Positions 45,227-54,792 are shown, counted from the first letter of the stretch. The stretch: 64,000 bases of DNA from Dehalococcoidia bacterium UBA1222 (GCA_002309415.1 DBXC01000002.1:1227-65226), one strand, 5' to 3'. The notes: generated by a model from the sequence alone, not told the origin. Numbers and translations are program-made.

Positions 45227-46435
45227 TTAACCAATCTTTTTGGTCTGAAGCATCTCAATGAAGGCCTCGATACGGGTCCTGACCTGCCCTTCGTCGCCAG
45301 GAGAATAGTCGGTCCTGACATGCAGGAACGGCATATCGCTCTCGTTGCAAATATCTTCCAGTGCCTTGCTCTCGATGTCGAAAGGAGTGCAGGCGTGAAC
45401 AGTGATACTGATGACACCGTCGATTTTCCATTCGTCGAGAACGTTCCTGAACTGTTCATACCTTAGAGTATTGGGGCTCATGACAGCACAGGGGACTTCG
45501 AGGTATTTATCAGCAATGGCATGTATCGGATCAGGATCGTTTTCATCAATCGGACGGCGCATAGTCATAATACCGCAGCAACCTTCATAGCAGACGATAG
45601 CCGCCCCAAGTTCTTCGATAACATTGATGGTCTTATCCAGGACACCGTCGAGACCGGCGCCACTGACCAGTATCCTGACGGGATGATCATCAGGCTTATA
45701 AGGACCCTTGCCCTCATCCCAAAGTTGTTTAGCCAGTTCTAGCATACGTTCGGATTTGGCAGCCTTGTTCTTCTCATCCAGCATAAAATATTCGGCAGTC
45801 ATGACATTCCGCATCTGCACGCCTGTCATAGCCGGAGGATCGAGTTTTCCCAGTTCGTACATACGGGCATTATAAGAACGTTCCTTATTGAGGGTCTTGA
45901 TGGTATCTTTCAGCTGTTCATCAGTAATCTTTACGTTGAAACGTTCTTCAAGAGCTTCTTTAAATCTGTGGAGCTCGGATTCCCAGCCTTCCATCGATCG
46001 TTCCTTATCGGGAACATTGGGAAGATGGATGACATGCATCTGCTTGAGTTCAGAAAGCATCTCATACATCTTCTTCTTGCCATCACAGGTAGTCTCACCC
46101 ACGATGAGATCAGAATAGAAAGCAAAGGGGCAGGTCTTACCTAGGATATTGCCATAGCTGGACTTGATCAAAGGGCAGAGATTGGCGGGAAGCTCAGTCT
46201 CAGCCAAAGGAACAGCCGGATCATAATTGAAACCGCAAAGGATCACATTGTAGAAACCGGCAGCACGGATTATCTCAGTTGGAGCATACTGACAGAAGGA
46301 GCCGATAATGACGTCTCCCCGTTCTGCGGCACCCTTACAAAACAGACTGGCGTTCTTTTTGGCTTCACTAAATTCGGTCATTATGTTCTGGAATTCTTCT
46401 GCGTTATCCATATCGTTGAAATCTCCTCGGATCAT
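45227..46435 (-). CDS. Double-cubane-cluster-type reductase (2-hydroxyacyl-CoA dehydratase D-component family)
   Basis: 402 residues. NLCPLIKSSYGNILGKTCPFAFY and VGETTCDGKKKMYE are the cluster-binding motifs of the YjiM/double-cubane protein group; VSGAGLDGVLDK and CYEGCCGIM follow, with TVHACTPF near the C-terminus. Such proteins take very low-potential electrons from an ATP-driven activase and reduce small substrates. The start at 46435 overlaps the DUF3343 stop; ATG 46411 behind AGAGGAG is also possible. Substrate unknown. Confidence 0.88.
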   Translation of the reverse strand: MIRGDFNDMDNAEEFQNIMTEFSEAKKNASLFCKGAAERGDVIIGSFCQYAPTEIIRAAGFYNVILCGFNYDPAVPLAETELPANLCPLIKSSYGNILGKTCPFAFYSDLIVGETTCDGKKKMYEMLSELKQMHVIHLPNVPDKERSMEGWESELHRFKEALEERFNVKITDEQLKDTIKTLNKERSYNARMYELGKLDPPAMTGVQMRNVMTAEYFMLDEKNKAAKSERMLELAKQLWDEGKGPYKPDDHPVRILVSGAGLDGVLDKTINVIEELGAAIVCYEGCCGIMTMRRPIDENDPDPIHAIADKYLEVPCAVMSPNTLRYEQFRNVLDEWKIDGVISITVHACTPFDIESKALEDICNESDMPFLHVRTDYSPGDEGQVRTRIEAFIEMLQTKKIG

Positions 46436-46674
46436 CAGATCTCGAGTTCATAGAACTCGGAATGTTTTAATGAATTCTCTTTGACGAAAGCTTCGATCAT
46501 TTCACGATGTACGACATCAGCTTTCCACGCAAATCCACATCCTGCAGTAATCGAATCAGGGACCGGAATGATGGAACCAGGGATACTATGCTTCTTACAC
46601 ATATCTTCCATCGCCAATGCAGATGTCGTATTCGGAAAGGTAACAATGACTGATAATTGCTTCTGCATCGACAT
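46435..46674 (-). CDS. DUF3343 protein (stand-alone)
   Basis: 79 residues, complete DUF3343: VTFPNTTSALAMEDMCKKH, PGSIIPVPDSITAGCGFAW with the conserved cysteine. No ribosome-binding site; it starts 2 bases after the upstream reductase gene and its stop overlaps the next start, so translation is coupled both ways and it is probably made in ratio with both reductases. Possibly a carrier or substrate-delivery partner. Confidence 0.85.
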   Translation of the reverse strand: MSMQKQLSVIVTFPNTTSALAMEDMCKKHSIPGSIIPVPDSITAGCGFAWKADVVHREMIEAFVKENSLKHSEFYELEI

Positions 46675-46676
46675 AT

Positions 46677-47813
46677 CTAGATCATCTCGATAAAGGCAGC
46701 GATACGGGTATCGATCTGCCCGTCGTCAGAATGTGAGTAATCAGTCTCGAGTGACATATAGGGTTTACCGATCTCTTCGCAGAGCCTGCGTATTGCACGG
46801 GTCTCGATCATATAGGTATGGCAAGTCTGCAGCGTAACATCGATGATGCCGTCGACATTGAATTCATTGACCAGATTGGGGATATTCTCCATCCTGCGGG
46901 GATTGGGAGTCATGACAGAGCATCCGATGTTGAGATACGCATCAGCTAGAGCTTCATAGATATCGGGAGCATCGGTATCGACATAGCAGCGGGCCGCCTT
47001 GATACCGGAACAGTTCTCATAGCAGACCACCCGCCCGCCATTATTCTCGATGGCGCCCACGACCTTATCCAGGACGCCGCCGATAGGACACCCGGTAACC
47101 ATGATCCTTTTTTCGGTCTCTCTAGGCGCCTTTTCGGTCTTGATCTTGGCGATCAGTTCGTGGACGGATGCGATGGCATCATCGAGATCGAAATTGAACT
47201 TGATGCTGTCCATGAATTTATAGAGACGGACAGACGGGACCGGCGCAGGGACCACCCGCTGGAGCTCCATCAATTCGACTAATGCATGTCGGTATTCATT
47301 ACGCTTTACGGCAGCTTTTCTGAGTGCTTCTTCTGTAATGGTTACGCCAAACTTCTTCTCGACATACTTTGCAAGGAGTTTTACTTCTTTGACCATCATA
47401 GGCCTGGCGTAATCCTCATCGATGCCCTGCGGAAGCTGCAATACATACATATCCTTGAGTTTCCCCAGTCTCTCATACATCTTCTTCTTAGGATCACAAG
47501 TCGTCTCACCTATGATCATGTCAGCATAGTATGTATAAGGGCACTTTTCAGCCAGTGCAAAACCATAACTTGATTTGACCAAGGGGCAGATATTCTTAGG
47601 AAGCTCTGCTTCGGCGTCAGGAATCGTTTCCCCGCTCATACCACAGAGAGACACAGCCAGGACATTTGCTGCATCGAAGATCTCGAGAGGGGCAAACGTG
47701 CAGAAGTAGCCCGCAACATATCTTCCGCTCTCTTTGACGCTTTTGATCTTGAGAAAGCCATTCTTACGGCCTTCAGTATAAGCTTCAAAGTTCTTTGGTA
47801 ACTGCTGCTCCAT
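46677..47813 (-). CDS. Double-cubane-cluster-type reductase, second paralogue
   Basis: 378 residues. ICPLVKSSYGFALAEKCPYTYYAD, IIGETTCDPKKKMYE, VTGCPIGGVLDKVVG, VVCYENCSGIK and TLQTCHTY match the same family motifs as the neighbour at 45.2 kb. The two may form a heterodimer or serve separate substrates. Follows the activase gene by 17 bases. Confidence 0.88.
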   Translation of the reverse strand: MEQQLPKNFEAYTEGRKNGFLKIKSVKESGRYVAGYFCTFAPLEIFDAANVLAVSLCGMSGETIPDAEAELPKNICPLVKSSYGFALAEKCPYTYYADMIIGETTCDPKKKMYERLGKLKDMYVLQLPQGIDEDYARPMMVKEVKLLAKYVEKKFGVTITEEALRKAAVKRNEYRHALVELMELQRVVPAPVPSVRLYKFMDSIKFNFDLDDAIASVHELIAKIKTEKAPRETEKRIMVTGCPIGGVLDKVVGAIENNGGRVVCYENCSGIKAARCYVDTDAPDIYEALADAYLNIGCSVMTPNPRRMENIPNLVNEFNVDGIIDVTLQTCHTYMIETRAIRRLCEEIGKPYMSLETDYSHSDDGQIDTRIAAFIEMI

Positions 47814-47830
47814 TTTTTCTTCCTTTTGTA

Positions 47831-48601
47831 TTATTTCAATGAGACCGCATACAATGCCGCACCGATGGCGCCGGCGTAACGTGCCATAGGATCAGATTTG
47901 ACTTCTGTGCCAAGCTTGTTAGAGAGGGCCTCCAGGATATAAGGAACTTCACAAAGTCCTCCTGTAAGCCTTACAGTCTGTGATGGACCGGCAATCTTTC
48001 CGATCTGGCCATGGACCTTGTTAACGATAGAATCCACGATGCCATAAGCGATATCGGCTTTTTCAGTGCCGCGCCCGATAAGAGAGACTACTTCCGATTC
48101 AGCAAATACCGTACACATAGATGAGATAGCGATATGATTCTTGCTCTCACGTGATAATTCACAGAGAGAATTAAGGTCGAGCCCCAGTGTTGCGGCCATG
48201 ATCTCTAGGAATTTCCCAGTACCGGCAGAACACTTGTCGTTCATGTTGAAATTCTTGACGGCACCTTTGGATATCTCGATGACTTTGGTGTCCTGACCAC
48301 CAATGTCGACGACAGTAAAGTCCTGTTCCTTGAAGAGATAGCAGGCCCCTTTTCCGTGACAGGAGATCTCAGTCACCGCCTTATCCATATAAGGAACTGA
48401 GACACGTCCGTAACCGGTGGCAACGCACTTAAAATCATCGCGTTTGATGCCCTGCTCTGCCAGAAGATCGAGAATGACTTGAGATGTTTCGACACAGTTC
48501 CAGCCAGTCGGCATGACTTTATAAAAAACGATGCTCTGATCCTCGTCCATGACGATCACTTTTGTACAGGTAGACCCCATATCGATACCGACGTATTTCA
48601 T
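47831..48601 (-). CDS. ATP-dependent activase (HgdC/BadF-type) of double-cubane reductases
   Basis: 256 residues. Phosphate-1 motif GIDMGSTCTKVIV, DIGGQDTKVI, the cluster cysteines in MNDKCSAGTGKFLE and ISSMCTVFAESEV, and the adenosine motif LTGGLCEVPYI. A dimer shares one [4Fe-4S] cluster and couples ATP hydrolysis to electron injection. First gene of the operon behind a near-consensus promoter. Confidence 0.93.
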   Translation of the reverse strand: MKYVGIDMGSTCTKVIVMDEDQSIVFYKVMPTGWNCVETSQVILDLLAEQGIKRDDFKCVATGYGRVSVPYMDKAVTEISCHGKGACYLFKEQDFTVVDIGGQDTKVIEISKGAVKNFNMNDKCSAGTGKFLEIMAATLGLDLNSLCELSRESKNHIAISSMCTVFAESEVVSLIGRGTEKADIAYGIVDSIVNKVHGQIGKIAGPSQTVRLTGGLCEVPYILEALSNKLGTEVKSDPMARYAGAIGAALYAVSLK

Positions 48602-48670
48602 ATCGCAGACGTCCTTAGTTTTATTCAGGTATTTTATTGATTTAATAAAGTTTATTTATTGATAAGAGAT

Positions 48671-48699
48671 ATTTTATCTTTACTCCTGGGCGTAGTCAA
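48671..48699 (-). promoter_or_regulatory. Promoter of the activase/reductase operon
   Basis: TTGACT (48699-48694), exactly 17 bases, TAAAAT (48676-48671). A 70-base AT-rich leader follows. Confidence 0.75.
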
Positions 48700-48777
48700 T
48701 GAAAAAACTCTATTCGGCGTATATGTCCGGAAACACGTATGGTACAATCAATTCATACGAATCAAGGAGAAACTCAA

Positions 48778-49203
48778 TTGAGCAATCTGAATAAAAAATG
48801 CAAAGTACACTATAAGGGCACATTCAACGACGGTACCCAGTTCGATTCATCCTATGACAGAGGCGAACCTATCGAGTTTGTGTGCGGAGCCGGCATGATG
48901 ATCAAAGGTTTTGATGATGCCGTCAAAGACATGAACGTCGGTGACATCGTCAATGTCCACCTCATGCCCAAAGACGCCTATGGCGAATCTGATCCCAACA
49001 ACATCATGACCTTCGATGTCAATATGCTGCCCGGAGCTGACAGACTGGAAGTCGGACAGGAAGTCTACCTTTCCACCCCCAGCGGCCAGCCCATCCCGGT
49101 AAAAGTCGTATCAAAAGACAGGACCACTATCGTCTTCGATGCCAACCACAAGATGGCCGGCAAAGAACTGAACTTCCAGATCGAGCTGGTCTCCGTAGAA
49201 TAA
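48778..49203 (+). CDS. SlyD-like FKBP-type peptidyl-prolyl isomerase
   Basis: 141 residues. VHYKGTFNDGTQFDSS, a shortened catalytic FKBP domain (EFVCGAGMMIKGFDDAVKDM) with an inserted IF domain (PKDAYGESDP to FDANHKMAGKEL). The metal-binding His/Cys tail of E. coli SlyD is missing. TTG 48778 is chosen: AAGGAG lies 8 bases upstream, while ATG 48739 overlaps the likely -10 region (TACAAT). Confidence 0.85.
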   Translation: MSNLNKKCKVHYKGTFNDGTQFDSSYDRGEPIEFVCGAGMMIKGFDDAVKDMNVGDIVNVHLMPKDAYGESDPNNIMTFDVNMLPGADRLEVGQEVYLSTPSGQPIPVKVVSKDRTTIVFDANHKMAGKELNFQIELVSVE

Positions 49204-49223
49204 TCACAGGATCAAGTTAAATC

Positions 49224-49258
49224 AAAAAGTCTGACAAGTGCTTGTCAGGCTTTTTTTA
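49224..49258. terminator. Bidirectional terminator
   Basis: AAAAAGTCTGACAAG (49224-49238) pairs, with one G-T, with CTTGTCAGGCTTTTT (49241-49255). It serves the FKBP gene and the converging nitroreductase. Confidence 0.8.
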
Positions 49259-49996
49259 TTCAGTGAACATGTCTTTATCGTTATAGGCCTTGTCGGTCCT
49301 GACCCTGAGACCTCTGATAAAGTCCAAAATGTCCTGCCCGGTCCTGAACTTATTCATGTCATATGTTTCCTCATGGACCATCGAGGAAAGTTCTCTTCTC
49401 ACCCCAGGGCCGACTTGGTAATTAGCGTGTCCTAATGCAATCACCGTCGGTACTTCATAGATACGCGGGATATTCAGTAACTCTTTGATCGAATACTCCC
49501 AGAGCTTATCTACGCTGAGCCAGGCGGCATCGATCCCTAAAGAATGTGCAGCAGTGATGATGTTCTGAGTCGCGTTCCCCACTCCCTTGTGGAAAATGGT
49601 GCCCGGCTGATTCTCGATAAGGACAAATTGAGCGGCCAGTAGGGTGGCCTGATAAGCTCTTCGGTCAGCCAAGACTACGATGAACGCCGGGGCATCCTTG
49701 AATGGCAAATAGGACTTTTCATTCTTGAGAGCCGGCATCTGGTACTCATCTTTACGAGTCTGCTCGATAGCATAGAGTTCAGAGTGGATTTCATCCTTGG
49801 CTAGGATGAGTTTCTTCCTCAGATCGGGTTCGGTAACGATGATAAAATCCCACGGCTGAGCATTGCCGCCGGACATTGCCCAGCGACCAGCCTCTATACA
49901 TTTATATATATCTTCTTTACTGACAGGTTCATTACTAAAAGAGCGGACGCTCCTGCGGGTCTTCAACAATTCTAAATATCCATCGTAATCCATCAT
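49256..49996 (-). CDS. Nitroreductase-family protein
   Basis: 246 residues. YLELLKTRRSVRSFSNEPV, AGRWAMSGGNAQPWDFIIVT and LGIDAAWLSVDKL are FMN-binding nitroreductase motifs. ATG 49996 is behind AAGGAAGG; a longer in-frame version would cover the divergent promoter. Substrate unknown; such enzymes reduce quinones, nitroaromatics or take part in cofactor chemistry. Confidence 0.9.
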   Translation of the reverse strand: MMDYDGYLELLKTRRSVRSFSNEPVSKEDIYKCIEAGRWAMSGGNAQPWDFIIVTEPDLRKKLILAKDEIHSELYAIEQTRKDEYQMPALKNEKSYLPFKDAPAFIVVLADRRAYQATLLAAQFVLIENQPGTIFHKGVGNATQNIITAAHSLGIDAAWLSVDKLWEYSIKELLNIPRIYEVPTVIALGHANYQVGPGVRRELSSMVHEETYDMNKFRTGQDILDFIRGLRVRTDKAYNDKDMFTE

Positions 49997-50104
49997 GGTG
50001 ACCTTCCTTAAAGTTGGTCCTTCAATGATACAGGTATATCCTTTCGGTGTAGTGGGACCAAACATCCCTTTACCCGATTAAAAGAGCTCGTATATCCTGT
50101 CAGC

Positions 50105-50776
50105 ATGAACAGAGACATCCTTACTGAAGAAGAACGCCAGATCATAACAGAAGCCGGCTTTGGCAAAGAGTGCGGGATCAGGGGCAAGGCTGCACTTCTA
50201 GTAATAGATGCCCAAGAAAAATTCATTGGCCCTAATGTCCCGACACTGGAAGCAATTAAGACGTCACGCTTGGCCATTGGCTCGAAAGCATGGAAAGCTC
50301 TGAGAGAAATAAGAAGAGTACTCGCTCTAAGCAGAGAGAAGAATATCCCTGTCATCTTTACAAGAGCATTGGCTCATAAAAAGGCCTCAGATAACAATCC
50401 CTTCCTCAAAAAGACCGATCCAAATATGAACTCTATTCCCGAAAGTGCATCTGATATCGTTCTCCCAGTTGAAGAAAAAGATATCGTCATCGATAAGGTC
50501 TGCCCCAGTGCCTTCTTCGAGACGGAACTCGATGAAGTCATCAAGAGACTGAATATACAGTCTGTCATCGTCACCGGATTCGTAACCAGCGGATGTGTGA
50601 GAGCAACCGTGATCGACGCATTTTCACGGGGACTCAATGTCGTAATCCCGGAAGAATGTGTTCAGGACAGGTTGCCGACTATCCATGAAATGACACTGGT
50701 CGACCTCGATCTGAAATATGCAGACGTGATCAGTACAAAAGCATTACTAGAAATGCTTTCCAACAGCATTGTTTAA
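50105..50776 (+). CDS. Isochorismatase/nicotinamidase-family hydrolase
   Basis: 223 residues. Catalytic triad: D in ALLVIDAQEKFIG, K in DIVIDKVCPSAFFET and C in VTGFVTSGCVRATVIDA. Closest in outline to N-carbamoylsarcosine amidase-like members. No ribosome-binding site is seen; TATATC (50091-50096) ends 8 bases before the ATG, so it may be translated from a nearly leaderless message. Converges on recJ. Confidence 0.88.
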   Translation: MNRDILTEEERQIITEAGFGKECGIRGKAALLVIDAQEKFIGPNVPTLEAIKTSRLAIGSKAWKALREIRRVLALSREKNIPVIFTRALAHKKASDNNPFLKKTDPNMNSIPESASDIVLPVEEKDIVIDKVCPSAFFETELDEVIKRLNIQSVIVTGFVTSGCVRATVIDAFSRGLNVVIPEECVQDRLPTIHEMTLVDLDLKYADVISTKALLEMLSNSIV

Positions 50777-50783
50777 ATCAGCA

Positions 50784-52475
50784 TCATATCCCTGAATGAT
50801 AAGCAAGATCTTTGATGATCAGATTGATGGAGCGGGTGCCGCGCCACTCGTTGACTTCGATGGTGTAGACGATATCGAGAGATCTATTGAATTCACTTGA
50901 CTGCGGACCATAGCCCCATCCGACGAATTCACGTCCTACACTGCCCTGGATGCCTTTGAATTTAAGGTGTTTTTCTCCTGTCCCCATCACCCTCAATTCC
51001 TGCGGTCTGACGTTCGTTGACAGGAAGAGAGGCGACTGATTGCAGGAACCGAAGGGCTCAAGAGTCGAGATAGTCTCGAAGGTCTTCATATCGACTTCTT
51101 TGAGATCACAGACGGCATCGATGGAGATGGTCGGACGCATGTCGGCGCCTTCCAGTTTTTCTCTGGCGAGAGACTCCATCCTGGCAGTGAAATCCCCAAT
51201 TCTATTGATTGCAACGGTAAAACCGCCGGCCTGGGAATGACCGCCGTACTGGACAAGGATATCGGAGCATTTAGCCATAGCTTCTGTGATATCGAATCCA
51301 CTGACGCTCCTGGCGCTCCCATGGGCATACTCTTCATCGAGATGCATGATGATGGTCGGAAGACCGTATTTTTCACAGATACGTCCGGCAACAAGTCCCG
51401 AAATGCCCGTCGGGATCTCGGGGTGACCAGTGATAAGGATATACTCTTTCCCAACCTTATCTTTGACCTGATCGGATGCGATGGTACAGAAAGCGGTAGT
51501 CAGTTTCTGTCTCTCTTTGTTCAGTTCTTCCATCTCAAAAGAAAGCTTTGCCGCATGATCGAGGTCATCGGTGGTCAATAAATCAAATGCCTTATTGGCA
51601 TGATCCATACGGCCTGCCGCATTGAGACGCGGTGCAATATACCATGAAACAGCTTCCACATCGAGTTTTTCTCGGTCGATCTTAGACAGCCTCATGATCT
51701 CATTTAAGCCGGGATGTGTGGAATGGCGGAGGCATTCGATACCTCTCTGTACGATGTAGCGGTTCTCATCGAGAAGCGGCATTACATCGGCAATAGTACC
51801 AAGGGCTGCATAATCAACGAACTGCCAGACTTCCTCTTCTTTCCCGAGCATACGGTACAAGAATGACAGTACCTTGAATGCCACTGCCGCTCCGCATATA
51901 TCCTTGAATGGATACTGAGAATCATTAAGGTAAGGATCGATGATAGCGACAGCAGGAGGCAGCTTTTCAGGTGGAAGATGATGATCGGTAACGACAAAAT
52001 CGACTTTCTTTCTGAAAGCGGCAATCTCATCATAGCTGGAAACGCCGCAATCGACGGTAATGATGAGTTTTACATCTTTGCTGATGAGTTCCGAAATGGC
52101 AAGCTGATTGAGACCATGGCCTTCGTCACCACGATGAGGGATATAGACGATGACATTGGCACCAAGCTTTGTAAGACCCTTATACATGACGGCAGATGCT
52201 GTAATACCGTCAACATCGAAATCGCCGTAAATTGCAATCGTATCGCCCATCATCATGGATGAATAGATACGGGAAGCCGCCTGCTGGATATTGGGAAGCA
52301 AGGACGGATCGTAGTATTCACCCTTCTGCACTGACATGAAGACATCTGCTTCTTTTTGGGTCTTTACTCCGCGGTTATAAAGGAGCTGTCGGACAAGCGG
52401 AGTGTATTTCTCTTTCGAGATATCACAATCATCGGGGACCGGCGGAAAAATCTGCCAGCGGTAGTTATTTTCCAT
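50784..52475 (-). CDS. recJ: Single-stranded-DNA-specific exonuclease RecJ
   Basis: 563 residues; 5'-3' exonuclease in repair. DHH-family motifs AIYGDFDVDGITASAVM, VDCGVSS, VVTDHHLPPEKLPPA, then DHHA1 segment YGGHSQAGGFTVA and a C-terminal OB-like domain. Starts 11 bases inside the 3' end of fabF. Confidence 0.95.
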   Translation of the reverse strand: MENNYRWQIFPPVPDDCDISKEKYTPLVRQLLYNRGVKTQKEADVFMSVQKGEYYDPSLLPNIQQAASRIYSSMMMGDTIAIYGDFDVDGITASAVMYKGLTKLGANVIVYIPHRGDEGHGLNQLAISELISKDVKLIITVDCGVSSYDEIAAFRKKVDFVVTDHHLPPEKLPPAVAIIDPYLNDSQYPFKDICGAAVAFKVLSFLYRMLGKEEEVWQFVDYAALGTIADVMPLLDENRYIVQRGIECLRHSTHPGLNEIMRLSKIDREKLDVEAVSWYIAPRLNAAGRMDHANKAFDLLTTDDLDHAAKLSFEMEELNKERQKLTTAFCTIASDQVKDKVGKEYILITGHPEIPTGISGLVAGRICEKYGLPTIIMHLDEEYAHGSARSVSGFDITEAMAKCSDILVQYGGHSQAGGFTVAINRIGDFTARMESLAREKLEGADMRPTISIDAVCDLKEVDMKTFETISTLEPFGSCNQSPLFLSTNVRPQELRVMGTGEKHLKFKGIQGSVGREFVGWGYGPQSSEFNRSLDIVYTIEVNEWRGTRSINLIIKDLAYHSGI

Positions 52476-53688
52476 CGTATCTCCCGATCAATAAAACGCT
52501 GTTATGTCCACCGAAACCCATCGAACTGGATAAAGCAATCCTGACATCCTTACGGCGGGCCATGTTCGGCACATAATCAAGATCACATTCAGGATCAGGA
52601 TCTGTAAGGTTAATAGTCGGCGGAATCGTACCAGTCACGATGGTCTTTACACAGACGGCTGCTTCCATAGCACCAGACGCTCCGATCATGTGACCTGTCA
52701 TGGATTTTGTAGATGATATAGGAATGTCCTTGATTGATTCACCAAAGACTGCTTTATAAGCATTGGTCTCGTTGATATCGTTGAGTTTTGTGGAAGTGCC
52801 GTGAGCATTGATGTAGTCGATATCTGTGCATTTTAGGTTTGCCTTATCGAGTGCTTTTCTGATTGCTTTCTGAAGTCCTTCAGCGTTCTCTGTCAGCTTC
52901 GTGACATGATAAGCATCGCTGGTCGATGCATATCCCAAGACCTCTGCATAGACTTTGGCTCCACGCTTGATTGCATGATCGAGATCTTCCAGAATAAAGA
53001 TCACACTGCCCTCCCCGATGACAAAACCGTCACGCTTGGAATCAAAAGGACATGATGCAGTCTTATCGGCCCCGTGAGATAGTGCGCGGGATGCATCGAA
53101 AGCGGCAACACCAAGTTCGTTTATGACAGCATCACTGCCGCCTGTAAGGATAATCTCAGATGAACCCGATCTAATAAGTTCATAAGCGATACCAATGGCA
53201 TCGTTGGAGGAAGAACAGGCCGAAGCAACTGCAAAGTTGGGACCTTTCAACCCGTTGTATATAGAAACGGCAGAAGCTGCAGAATCATTGATCATCATGG
53301 GAACAGAGAAAGCGCTCATTCGATTGGTATCAAAGAGTTCCTGAACCTGTTCCAGCATGGTAGACAAGCCTCCCATGCCGCATCCGAGTATCACAGAAAC
53401 ATCTTCATATTCCGACGCGTCTAGACCAGAATCATCCAAGGCTTCCGATGCCGCAACGATGGCAAACTGAGCAAAACGGTCAGTATGCATAGCAGTCTTC
53501 TCATCGATGTAGTCCGCCGGATCAAAATCCTTGACTTCAGCCGCTACGCTGACCTTAGTGAATGAAGGATCGAAATGGGTGATCTTACCGATACCCGAAA
53601 CACCTGAGACAAGGTTGGTCCAGGTGGAATCTATATCATGACCAAGGGGAGTAACCGCCCCCAGTCCCGTAATCACTACTCTATGCAT
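52465..53688 (-). CDS. fabF: 3-oxoacyl-[acyl-carrier-protein] synthase II
   Basis: 407 residues; elongating condensing enzyme of fatty acid synthesis. VVITGLGAVTPLG start, catalytic Cys in VASACSSSNDAIG, histidines in INAHGTSTKLND and KSMTGHMIGASG. No other fab gene is near; it is paired with recJ by overlap. Confidence 0.95.
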   Translation of the reverse strand: MHRVVITGLGAVTPLGHDIDSTWTNLVSGVSGIGKITHFDPSFTKVSVAAEVKDFDPADYIDEKTAMHTDRFAQFAIVAASEALDDSGLDASEYEDVSVILGCGMGGLSTMLEQVQELFDTNRMSAFSVPMMINDSAASAVSIYNGLKGPNFAVASACSSSNDAIGIAYELIRSGSSEIILTGGSDAVINELGVAAFDASRALSHGADKTASCPFDSKRDGFVIGEGSVIFILEDLDHAIKRGAKVYAEVLGYASTSDAYHVTKLTENAEGLQKAIRKALDKANLKCTDIDYINAHGTSTKLNDINETNAYKAVFGESIKDIPISSTKSMTGHMIGASGAMEAAVCVKTIVTGTIPPTINLTDPDPECDLDYVPNMARRKDVRIALSSSMGFGGHNSVLLIGRYDGK

Positions 53689-53730
53689 ATATTCATTATA
53701 GTAAAAACCCGGGACATTAGTCTTAAAAAT

Positions 53731-53765
53731 GCCGAAGCAGGAATGGGGTATCTTCCTGCTTCGGC
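53731..53765 (-). terminator. Terminator of the molybdenum hydroxylase operon
   Basis: GCCGAAGCAGGA (53731-53742) pairs perfectly with 53754-53765; on the minus strand ATTTTTAAGAC follows. Confidence 0.8.
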
Positions 53766-53789
53766 TTGAGAAGAAAATGGAGGTAAAGT

Positions 53790-54776
53790 CTATTTGAGAG
53801 AGATGATCGCTCTCTTGACAATGGTCTTGGTGATATCGATCTTGTAGCCGTTGGAGTAGTGATCGAGTTTATCGAAGGAGTTGCTGGCATCGCCCTCGTT
53901 GGAGATCTCAGTAGCCTTGGCTACGACGGATGCGCCGGCAGCCGAAGGATCAGAGATATCGACACCTTCGAAGTATTTGGGTTCGTTGTAAACACCGCCC
54001 AGGGCAATGTTGGCTTTGCCGCTCTTGATGACGACAGCTGCGGAGCACTGAGGGAAGTCGATGGCCTTTCGGAAAGCCCATTTTACGTAAGTGCTCTTTT
54101 CATTGCCGGAAGACGGTATCTGGATCTCTTTGACGACTTCATCAGAATCGATAGCATTGATCTGTTCACCGCGAGCGGTACCAAATTCTTTGCTGGGGAC
54201 CTTGAAGAAATCGGCAGCAGCCCAGGTCTTCTTGGTGGTGACGATGCTGGCACCCAGTGCAACCAGTGCAACTGCGGTATCGGAAGGACAGACTGCCATA
54301 CAGCCGCCTACACCACCGAAGATAGAATGATATCGATGTACGCCAGAGATGGCGTAACAAAGACCGCCCTTGTGCTTTCGGGCGCAGGGCCAGTTATCGA
54401 ATTCATTTCGGTAGTAGATACAGCGAGGTCGCTGGCAGATGTTGCCACCGATGGTGCCCATATTTCGAAGTTCAGGAGAAGCAACCAGTTTAGCTGCCTG
54501 AGACAGGGCCGGAGCCTTGCTCATAACGGTCTTGTCAGCGGCGATGTCGCAAAGCTTTGCCAATGCGCCGATCTTGATGTAGCCGTTTTCTTCTTTGATA
54601 TAGTCGGCATTGGGGATCTCACTGATAGCGACGAGGGTATCAGGGAGGTTGGGGGTATGCATGCCTTTCATACTGTAGATCATGTCGGTGCCGCCGGCCA
54701 GGATCATTGCTCCGTCAGCAAGCATTGAGGCGGCTTCTTCGAAGCTGGATGCATGTTTAAGTTCAAAGTTTTTCAT
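53790..54776 (-). CDS. Molybdenum hydroxylase FAD subunit with [4Fe-4S] insert
   Basis: 328 residues. FAD-binding ILAGGTDMIYSM and NMGTIGGNICQRPRC, followed by a cysteine-rich insert (IYYRN, WPCARK, GGLCY, GGCMAVCPSD) like that of PaoB-type FAD subunits carrying an extra [4Fe-4S] cluster. It passes electrons between the [2Fe-2S] subunit and an acceptor. Last gene of the three-gene operon, 16 bases after the catalytic subunit. Confidence 0.9.
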   Translation of the reverse strand: MKNFELKHASSFEEAASMLADGAMILAGGTDMIYSMKGMHTPNLPDTLVAISEIPNADYIKEENGYIKIGALAKLCDIAADKTVMSKAPALSQAAKLVASPELRNMGTIGGNICQRPRCIYYRNEFDNWPCARKHKGGLCYAISGVHRYHSIFGGVGGCMAVCPSDTAVALVALGASIVTTKKTWAAADFFKVPSKEFGTARGEQINAIDSDEVVKEIQIPSSGNEKSTYVKWAFRKAIDFPQCSAAVVIKSGKANIALGGVYNEPKYFEGVDISDPSAAGASVVAKATEISNEGDASNSFDKLDHYSNGYKIDITKTIVKRAIISLK

Positions 54777-54792
54777 TCTGCATTCCCTCCTT

